From the NCBI GenBank assembly GCA_024036415.1, contig JAMWET010001089.1, forward strand, positions 710,501 through 774,500: 64,000 nucleotides of DNA, read 5' to 3'. Source of the stretch: Prochilodus magdalenae (taxonomy: Eukaryota > Chordata > Actinopteri > Characiformes > Prochilodontidae). Under the pieces are notes generated by a model. The model was not told the DNA's origin. It ran no database searches and was given only the letters and a program-made list of their open reading frames with translations. This document shows positions 51,905 through 61,200 of the stretch, piece by piece (positions within the stretch are counted from its first letter, which is position 1; each line of letters starts with the position of its first letter). Made by a program: the position numbers and the translations under genes.

Positions 51905-52335
51905 GTGTTAAGACCACCACAGAGCCATGTGTGTGTGTTGTGCAGGTGAGAGAGGATCAGACACAGCAGTCCTGCTGCAGTGTTTAAACACTGTGTCCAC
52001 TCACTGTCCACTCTTAGTCGCTCCTATCTCATCTGCTGCTGCACAGTTTGTGATGTTCACGGTTAGCTGGACAGTTTTGGCTGATGGACTATTCAGTCCA
52101 GCAGTGAGACGGAGGTGTTTAAACACTCCAGCAGCACTGATCACTCAAAAATGATCCACCAGCCTAATAACGCCTGCTTTGTGGTGGTCTTGACTATGGA
52201 ACAACAGGGTTAAAGGGGGATAACTAAGTATACAGAGAAACACTAGAAGCTGCACATATATGGTATGCTGAACTGATAAACGGGACAATCAGTGTAGAAA
52301 CAAGAGGGGGTGTACCTAATAAAGTGCCCAGTCTG
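51905..52335. repeat. Non-autonomous DNA-transposon-like repeat
   Basis: The block contains gtgtgtgttgtgcaggtgag, gatcagacacagcag, two gtgtttaaacact palindromes (about 51980 and 52120), aatgatccaccagcctaa, and the end gtgtacctaataaagtg. This order matches a common fish repeat with Tc/hAT-like short ends; no transposase is encoded. Related ends occur at 33395 and 61661. The rest of 51320-53030 shows no gene. Confidence 0.6.
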
Positions 52336-53029
52336 AAAACAGGCTAAAGTGGTGAGAAGTTTTGCAGACTGGACTTTTTTTTTTTTTTTTTGGAGACACA
52401 ACACAGTTCAGATCAAAGACATGAACCAGACTAGAAAAGCTCGGTATCAAAACAGCCTGATTAATAATTATACTGGATAAAAAAGCTTCACTAACTTTAC
52501 CAATACACAAGCCCATAAGAATGTGGAGGTCGGGGAAATCACATGCCAAACGACTGTATGATCAGGACCCGTTTATTACTCCTTCACCAACAGGACAAAC
52601 CGACCACAAACACCTTTCCAAAGAGTCCCATCTGTGGAAAACCACGAGTTATCAAAGAAGAGGTGCTTCTCTGACTGGACCAGTTCGGCACGGACCGTCC
52701 CGGGATCAGTTGGTCCACTTTGTTTTTGGGACGTTCCTCTTCAGCTTAAAGTGAGGTCAAAAATGTTCTTCCAGAAGTCAATAAAAGCAGTCCAACAGAA
52801 ACGGGGGAATAAAAATCCGAGCCGGGTCTGTGCCTAATTTAGCTGTATTGTCTTTTTTAGCATCTACTGAATTAATAAACATGCTCATCAAAAACGCCTA
52901 TTTCCTTCATAAATCACAAGAAGTTGAAGATAAGCGTAAATTTAACTTTATGTTTTCTTAAAAAAAAAAACTTTATGATTTTGTTTGGAGCGAGTCCAAA
53001 ACGAGGCGTTTATAAAGGTTTTTGGTGCT

Positions 53030-53185
53030 GTGGCGGTGTTTTATCTCTCTAATGATGGATTTGGATGGTGGGTGTCAATATAAGTGACGGCCATATTTGC
53101 CGGTGCTGCTCTGCTGTAAACAAAAAGTGTCTGTGAGACGGACGCTTCGCCGAATTTAGGGACATTTTTATTTCTGTAATTTAAT
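53030..53185 (+). promoter_or_regulatory. cdk2ap1: Promoter and 5' UTR of cdk2ap1
   Basis: GC and CpG density rise just upstream of the coding start. A gacggccatatttgccgg block at about 53088-53105 contains a YY1-like reverse ATGGCCG core. No TATA box is clear. CpG-rich sequence continues into the first intron to about 53690. Confidence 0.4.
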
Positions 53186-55573
53186 ATGTCTTTAGGAATG
53201 TCTTACAAACCTAACCCCCACCAGCACATTCCAGGAACTTCTGGGAACCAAGGTGAGCGAAAAAATGCGAGAAAGTGTGGAGTCTTCGACACGTTATGTC
53301 GAGTGTAAAATTTGGCGTTACAAAGGATACCTGGGGAAAAAAGCCGAGTGTGTAGTTTTAGTCCAGTCAGACAGCTAAAGGGTCAGATCCTGAGAGCAAT
53401 CCGCCATTATTACTACTGAAAAAAGAGGCTCTCTCGGTGACGGTCGGAGAAAATGTGAGCGGATGGTGGTTGTATCGATCCTGCTTCGGGAGTCCGTGGC
53501 ATGATTCGGCCGAATAGGTTTGGGTGGAGGCCGCTACAGTCTGATAAAAAAATGTCCTTTTGGCTGCTAAGATCAGCGCCGTTCCGTTTCCTCCATGATA
53601 GTCTCTCCAGGGCGGTTGATTGATCGGATCTGAACGGGCTTTTTTTATTTCTCTTTACGGACATCTAGCGGCCGCGCACTGTACTGCAGCCAGCGGAGTC
53701 CCAGTGAGAACCACAGTGCTGGTATTTAAAGGGGGAATTCAGACAAAGTCGTTCAGAGTAACGTTGCGAAACGCTGCGTTTTTGAGGAACTAAGCGACCT
53801 GGGAACCTGACATGACTGAAAGTTTGTACACGACGTTAACGTTACACGTTTCCTAAGGCGATATTGTACTGTAATTCTGAGACAAAGATTCAGCCTAAAA
53901 TGAATATTTAAAATACATGCGTGGTGTAGGGACACAGTCAGGGTGTTGTAAGGAGACCCCTTGTAAGTTTACCGTATGTCACACGCAAAGGCGACTTTTC
54001 TCAATTTCTCAGTGGTTAAGATGTTTCGTTGTAGAGGCATCTGAGGAGTTTAATGCCACCCACAGAAAGGCATTACATAAAATGCTCATAAACACGCCCT
54101 CCGATGTCCAACGCTTTATTTTATGGAAGTCTTGTATTTTTTTTAACCCATTTCATTTAGTCCCGTTATGGCGGAGGGATACACGAAGATGGTTAAAAGG
54201 AAAATAGACCCCAAAGAAAACTATGTTTTCATTTATAGATTTTATTTTCTAAAAGTCGACTTATTTAAATGCGTACAAAGCCAAACAAGTGTACATGTGA
54301 ACAAACAAACAAAGTCATGCAGAGCGGTTTGGTGTGAAATGCCACTAGAGAAACTTGCAGAGTCAGAATTTTTGTGTGTTGGAGATAGGAACCAGATGTC
54401 TGCCTCTAAAAGTGTTCTCACAGAAGCTTAATGGCTGCCTGATGTATAGCACATTATTTTATTATTGAAATAAAGTTTTGCCCTAAAATATACATATTTT
54501 AATGGCAGGGGATACACACAATGCTTGAAAAGGCAAAATATTCCCCAAATGTATGTATGTATTTATTTATTTTCAGATTTACACATTCAGATTACTGTTT
54601 CACCATCATCGCCATTACATATAAAAGCTCAGAAGGCTCACTGGTGGTTTTGGGTAGTAAATAAAAGAGCTGTATTTGTGTTGTAGAAATGACAAGCCCT
54701 GGTATAAACAAGTCTGGAGGGTTTCCCTGCTATTAACTATTTCACATCAAACCTTAATTACTAGTCATTTGGCAAGTTTCTTTCTATCGTGACTGGTCAT
54801 CTCGATTGCTTAGCCTGGTTTAGAGCTAGAGATGGTACAGACGACCTTTTCTGTACCAGCCCATCATGCTCAAACTACTGAAACACTCTGTAACCCCACC
54901 ACAAGAAATGACCATCATCACATACGGTGTGAGCGGAATAGATTTGGGTCACATTCATTTTTACCCTCCTCCAATATCTGATACAGTATTTTCAGCCAGA
55001 TATTTGTATTGATCAATATCAGTTTCTCATCTTTACCTGTGCAGAAATGAATGTTTATGCTTTGTTCTTTGTAGCTGGGAACATGACCTCTCCATCCTCC
55101 AACATCTCTACGGTTCAGTCTTATAGACCAATAATAAATGATTTTGGGCCACCATCATTGGGATTCTTACAGGTAGGTAATAACCTCTGATGTAATGCTT
55201 TCATGTTTTATATTTATGTACATAATAACAAAACCGCTATCGCTATATTAGATTTAAGAAATCTAATCGCTTCTCGATGTACAGGGGCCAAACGGAACTC
55301 AAGCCCCCCAGAGTAAATACGCTGAACTTCTTGCCATCATTGAAGAGCTTGGGAAAGAAATAAGGCCGACGTATGCTGGAAGTAAAAGTGCCATGGAGCG
55401 CCTCAAAAGAGGTAATGTTATTGATACCATCTTCTCTGAATTTTTTTTTCCTTAATATTGTTTAGTTTTACACTGTCTGACGTAAACGTGTCTTGTGTTT
55501 TGAAGGTATAATTCACGCGAGAGGACTTGTACGAGAGTGCCTGGCAGAGACTGAAAGAAACGCTAGATCTTAG
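53186..55573 (+). CDS. cdk2ap1: CDK2-associated protein 1 (DOC-1, NuRD subunit)
   Basis: Four exons, 53186-53252, 55075-55172, 55285-55411 and 55506-55573, join in frame to 119 residues (human 115). Residues 64-119, from QSKYAELL through [18 protein letters not shown] to the end AETERNARS, are as I remember the human protein, residue for residue; this is the dimerising helical domain. The N-terminal part ([10 protein letters not shown]..., then [14 protein letters not shown]) is less conserved. The ending ERNARS rather than ERNART, and [13 protein letters not shown], favour CDK2AP1 over CDK2AP2. In the family it binds CDK2 and is a subunit of the NuRD chromatin-remodelling complex in the nucleus. 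Two in-frame ATGs (53186 and 53198) could start it. Confidence 0.96.
54030..54225. repeat. Dispersed repeat, copy 2 (partner at 35530-35790)
   Basis: This block in cdk2ap1 intron 1 repeats the order of short blocks seen at 35530 (gaggagtttaatgccacc, gcggagggatacac, gaccccaaagaaaa). Slightly downstream, 54384-54412 holds the minus-strand copy of the tctggttcctatc motif shared with 793 and 56968. Confidence 0.5.
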
Positions 55574-56135
55574 CCTTGGAAACTTGACTCTCATCAAAGA
55601 GTGGAGGAATTCTTTACTACTCTCACACAGGAGTGCTGCATGGCTTTCCCACACCAGAGGGATGAAACAATCAAAAATTATGCTTTGAGTATTGTAGTTA
55701 AGTCATGGGTTGGAGGCATTTCAACGTTCATCGTCCGTTCGATGAATGCGTCAGGAGATGTTGAATTTATGAGTGTTGCCATTTGAAGTTTTCTTTCTCT
55801 TATTACTATGATTATATATAAATATATTTTGCCACATAGCATCTTTAAGAACAAACGAGTAAAACTGCATGCGAAGGACAGATGGACCAGAGTTTGAAAG
55901 TGCATGGCTTTTACAGGTTTATAGTAGAGACGTCCTCTTAAAAAAATTTGATCGGATCAAGCGATTGGTCCCTTTTTTTCTGAATTGGGATTTACTGAGG
56001 GCAGTTGTAGTTTAACCATTATGTTAGTCTTTTTTTATTTATTACCTTGTGTAATAAAATGTATTTTCATGTAAAAAGGTCACTTTTTGGAATTTTGTAT
56101 AAACGTCAATAAATATGACATTTGTTGTGTACAAG
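55574..56135 (+). other. cdk2ap1: cdk2ap1 3' UTR
   Basis: From the TAG at 55571-55573 to just beyond the AATAAA at 56108-56113. A T-rich run at 55970-56040 precedes the signal. Short open frames here lack any recognisable feature. Confidence 0.65.
56108..56113 (+). terminator. cdk2ap1: Polyadenylation signal of cdk2ap1
   Basis: Canonical AATAAA followed by a TTTGTTGTGT downstream GU-rich element, which is a good combination. An earlier AATAAA at about 56052 is an alternative. Confidence 0.65.
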
Positions 56136-57420
56136 CTGTTGTTTATTGACTGTTTCCAAATATTTAGTTAATAGTCTGCACTGATAAACACAAAATTATA
56201 AGAAACTAATAATAATTCCAATAAGTGCAAAAGTACAAGGTATGGGAAGATGTGACAGATGTGCTTAATGTAGTTTTATGGAATGAGGTAGTTACATTAA
56301 TGCTAATTAATAATACTAATTAACATAAATTTATGAGAAATCGATTATACCCCTGATTATTCTGATCTGGCTATTTGATATTTATCGCGGCTTATTTTAA
56401 CTAGATATAAGTTTCTACCACACAGTGCCTCTCACAGTGTTGAAGACAACGAAGCGACCAGTCAGCACTACTGTTGTGTTCTTAAACGTGCAGAGCACGG
56501 TATTTTCCACCAATCGCAATTCAGAAATGGCGTCAACCACCGGCTCAACCAATCAGCTCGCAGCTTTCGAAAACCTTCTCGACCAATAGGGTCGCGCGGT
56601 GCATTGTGACGTTGTAACGGGCGGCGATTGAACGTTGATGCTGCAGGACAGAAGAAGCGCATTACAGAGATTCAGTTTTGGGAACCGATTCTTTGAAATG
56701 GTCTAACTCAACGAATAGACATCCAATGCAAAGGTTCATTTTCACTGTGATGGAAGTCACAGCTTACATACGCGGTGTATTCGCAAAACAGCGTCCGAAA
56801 TTAATCCGCAGATATATCAAAAATCAGCTTAGTCTAGCGGCTGATACAGTGATTTTTTTAAATCAGTGAACCCACACTTGCCTCCTTTACATCTTTCTCA
56901 ATGTTCCTCTTCACTTTGAATTGAGTTAAATACAGTTTATGCCAAAGCCTTTGCTCAACACAACAGCTTTTAGAGGCATGTCTGGTTCCTATCAGCTCCA
57001 GGGAACAATTCTGACGATGCAAGACCCTCCAGAGCAGGGCGTTTCACATCAGACCACCCCGAATGACACTAATTAAATTCTCAGTCATTTAATTCTGCAA
57101 AAACTTAGAACATCTGTGGAATCTACCTTTGATCATGCTATTAACATCAATAAGACTGAGGGGAAAAGGACAACAGATACACTCTACAGAGAAACTAAGC
57201 GAATATGTATTTAATTTAGTTATTTGTTCTTAATATATGATAAGGTGCAATAAGTAAAAAAACCTCTAAAATTAATTAGATTAAATTAAATTAACTGAAT
57301 TTTTTAAAATTATAATTTAATATAACTCGACTCCTGAATCGGTTAGACTGGGTCACTAAAAAGAACCGGTTCAGAAAAACGAGTCGTTTAGGAATCGGGC
57401 ATCGCTTAGCGTATTCAGGG
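56136..57420. other. Intergenic DNA between cdk2ap1 and mphosph9
   Basis: No coding exon was recognised. In human this gap holds mtrfr (C12orf65), but no GGQ-type release-factor sequence is visible here. A GC-richer patch at about 56500-56640 could be an orphan promoter-like block. A dispersed motif (cttttagaggcatgtctggttcctatca) lies at 56969-56996. Confidence 0.5.
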
Positions 57421-57463
57421 GGGGAAACGTCAAAATGGGAGAAGTGGCAATACAAGTTTACAA
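57421..57463 (+). other. mphosph9: Probable 5' UTR exon of mphosph9, with uORF start
   Basis: The segment ends in a consensus gtgagt donor and contains an ATG in good context (tcaaaATGG at 57435) followed by nine sense codons. The next exon begins after ttttgtctggcag at 58235 and contains the mphosph9 start. Joined, this ATG opens a 20-codon frame ending TAA at 58266-58268. The 5' limit of the exon is unknown. CpG-rich sequence with gttagctagct repeats follows to about 57700. Confidence 0.5.
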
Positions 57464-58270
57464 GTGAGTCTGGCTAATTTCGGTTCTACGACAACGGTAT
57501 GAGTTTCGGGGCCTGTTTTTAAGAGGTTGTTTCGGTTTTGGTGGTAAGTCGCGCTATCGAAAGCTACACGTAACTGCAAAGGTGATGTCCGTCTTCATAT
57601 TCGTCTCTGAGGCTGTTGCTAACGTTAGCTAGCTAGCGCTAAAGGAAGCGGGTTAGCAAACGTTAGCTAGCTAGCTCCCTTCGTAGCCTTTCTGCACCTG
57701 CTTCGCTCCGGAGCTTCCAGCGCTTGATATGCTGAAGCCCAGCTTCAGGGAGTCAGCTTTATTCAGCTGAATAGATGGCCTGTATGAGGATAAATGATGA
57801 CTGGATAGGTTGCAGGTCCACGTAGCCCGTGGTTTCAGCTAGCTAGGAAATACATGTCAACACTGAAGTTATGGAGTTACCTCAGTTAGAATAATCCTAC
57901 TTCTAGTACTGAAATTAGGGGCTGTGCTCAGTGCTCAGTCTGATTCCATGTGTATCAATTAGACGCTTCTATAATGCTACTTTGCTTGTTCAGCAGTCTT
58001 TCTGTGGGTGTTGTATTGCTGCTGCAGGAGCTGTGGATTGCTCTTTATTCTTAGGAGCTCATTTAACCTGATGCGTGTGAATAAATGGTAGCTTCCTATG
58101 TTCAGATGTCCACTCTCTAAATGTGCTACTTCTTAAGATGCTTCATGGTTCTGTTGTTCTGATCTGTCAGATTCTGCCTGCCATAGTCAGTGCTGTAGAA
58201 GCTGTGTGGCACTTATTTTTATTTTGTCTGGCAGGTCTCAAATGCATCCGTCTAGCCAGGCCGATTAAGC

Positions 58271-61200
58271 ATGTCCACAGATGACAGCATCTCTGAGGAC
58301 GTGTCCAGCTCTGTGGCTCTAAGCCATGACCACAACAGTGCCAATGGTGGGAAGGAGAGTGAGGCTTCCATTGTCTCCTCTGAGGACACCGTGTCGGGTT
58401 TGGCTATTCCTGAGGAGGAGCGCCCTGTGGCCCGGCAAGTGCAGACCTTGGAGGGTCTCCTCCAGGCTGCTGAAGGGGCTGTTATAAGTCGACCCTCCGG
58501 CACACCAGCATGCAACATTTCCCACAAAATAAGGTATGTGGCTCCTAGCTATTTGCTCCTTGGCATGTCTTTGTTTTGTGTTTCTGGAATGCCCTTCATG
58601 TTATAGTTAAAGTGGGAAGTAGGGAAATGCTTATTCTACTCTGTATCACATGCTGCAGGAATCTGTGTCTTCACACTGAGGAGGAGTTCAGCTCAGGTAG
58701 AAGCCTGCCCTTCATCAACCCCAGTTCTTTAGAGACACTTCGTGCCCTGGTGCATGAGATCCAGAGCACTGGAGAGACGGACCCTGAGATCTGGAAGAAC
58801 TGTGAGGTGAGCAAGGTGCTGGGAGAGAAAGGGAAAGAGCGAAAGAGTGCTTTTCGGTTCTCAGTGCTGCTAGGAAGCAGCCAGCAACCCAGGTGTTTGG
58901 GTCATCGTCTGGGGCCTCCCCCAGGACTCCAGCTGACGGTAGCAGCAACAGCCACGCTGACAGACAGCTGATCCTCTCCCTGTACCCCTGCAGAGTCTGC
59001 AAGTGAGATAGTATTAAAATGTCACTTCGACTGTGATGTTAAAATGGCATGCGTCCAGAAGGTTCAAACTTAAAGGTTGACTTACAAAAGTAATTGATTT
59101 GTTGCAAGAAACTTGCTTGTTTATATTAAGCTGCTGACCAATCGCGCCAACTGGGTCTCTTGTTATTGCACGGTGGTAATAGGCTGGCAAGGTGAAGCCT
59201 AGTGCATGTGTCCTCAGAACCCTTTTAAATGCACTAACGCAGAGTCATGGGATGGGTCAGTGCACTTGGAGGTGATCGCTACTTGCCAATTCTGTTATGT
59301 CAGCTACCAGATGCCCGTTTGGCTAGAAGCATGCTGAATGATGGGGGAGGTGTAGTGGCACATGGAGAACCATCTATCCTGACCCATTGCCCACAGTGAG
59401 CCAACCGTGGATGGCTGTGGCATCACTGGAGAGGAAATAAAAACTCCCTATTTCTCAGAGAAAGGGCTAATGCTTCAATGACTGTCAGCATTATAGCTAC
59501 ATATTAGCTGTAACAATAAGAGGTCTGGAGTATGATTATGTAATTACTGCTGTAATGCATTATATCACGGCCTGCGTTTTTGAGTATATCATAGATACAG
59601 TCAGTACTATTAAGACTTCATGTGTCATAGGCAAGGTTGCACTGACATTAACTTAGAACCTGTACACAACCGAGCCAAATATAGTAACAGCAAAGTAACA
59701 AGTAGCTACACGTTAGTAATGATATTATTCATTTTATTTTTCCAGTTGTTGAATTTAAATAAAGTTCTCAGAAAAACTGAATATCAAGATCTGTTATACA
59801 TGTCTCATCACCCTCACCCATCTTTACCGTTAATGTATCATAGCATTTATTTGCATTTGTTGAGGAACTTGACATGGAAAAGGCTAATTGCCTAACACCC
59901 AGGATGTCTGGCACAATGCTTTTATCACAGTAGAGAGTGAGTTATGGCCTGTTGCATTCTTGTCTCCCAGTCTTGGATGACAGATGGTCTTACTGAGATT
60001 TAAATTCAGCTCTGCATAGTAAAATCAATGCTTCAGTAGGTCAGGCTGTGGCATATCTTTTCTCTTATGTCTGTGAAATAACACTGCTCGACAGCTGTTA
60101 TATATTGTTGTACTCCTTTAAAGGTGCTATAGGCATGCATTTATTCAGACTTTTTAGATTGTTCTCTGATGTCTGCGTAGGAGTTAAGTGACTGGTCAGA
60201 CTGAAAAATGCGCAGATGCCATTTTACACACCTGTTTGTAACTCGTGTGATTTGGATCTAGAATTAAATGAGCTGTTGTCCCTTTTTTGATGAGGTCACA
60301 ATTAATGTGATGAGCTCTGTTCCAATTTGCTAGCGTACAGTGAGACATGATCACGCTTAAGTGAGGAACCCCAATAATCACACAGAAGCAACATGTAAAT
60401 AACAACATGTCAAGGCAGACTCAAAATTTACCTCCATGTAAGTAAGTTAGGTTGTCAAACTCTTAGTTAGCTATGCTGATGTTAACTACTTGAGCATTGT
60501 TGGTGAGTAACGTTATCTTTACTAGCTACTTGCTTTTGATCTTGGAATCTACACTAGGTCAACCAAAGTTGTTGCTCACTATGAAACTTTCAGTTAACGA
60601 TGATCTGCTGCAACCTTTAAGCAGAGGATGAAATCACACCGCATGGCTACTTACAGGTTTTGGTTGGTGTTGTGATACTAAGAGAGTTGGAACTGCCCCT
60701 TTCCCTTTATGTGGATTTACCTGATGATGTGTCATCATTAACTTTCTCTTTCTGTTTAAACAGGGCAGATGGCTACATCTCTTTCAGCTGGTGGAAAAGC
60801 AATACCAAGAACAAATTCTTGCGCAGCAAGAACAGTATCAGTGCCAAATACAGGTCAGTTCAAGAAGGAATGGGAACAATACCGGATTTTGCAGTATGTT
60901 CTTCTGTTCTTTTTATATGTTTCAACTGGTGTGTATGTGTGTGTTATCCTCAAAATGTGTCCTCCACCAGCTTTAGTGTGGGTGTATTATTTTTAGACGA
61001 TTGCACACTAGCCCAGGTTTGAAGCTATATAAAATGTCTGTGCAGGCATTCCTACATCACATACCTAATTGTCTCTTAGAGTAAATGAAGCCATTAATCA
61101 CTATAGAAGGGGAAATGTGCTTAGTGCATTGTGCTCTCTTTTCACAGCTCATCCAGGATGAGATTAAAGCATTAGTGCAGCTACAGAACCGGCAAATCGG

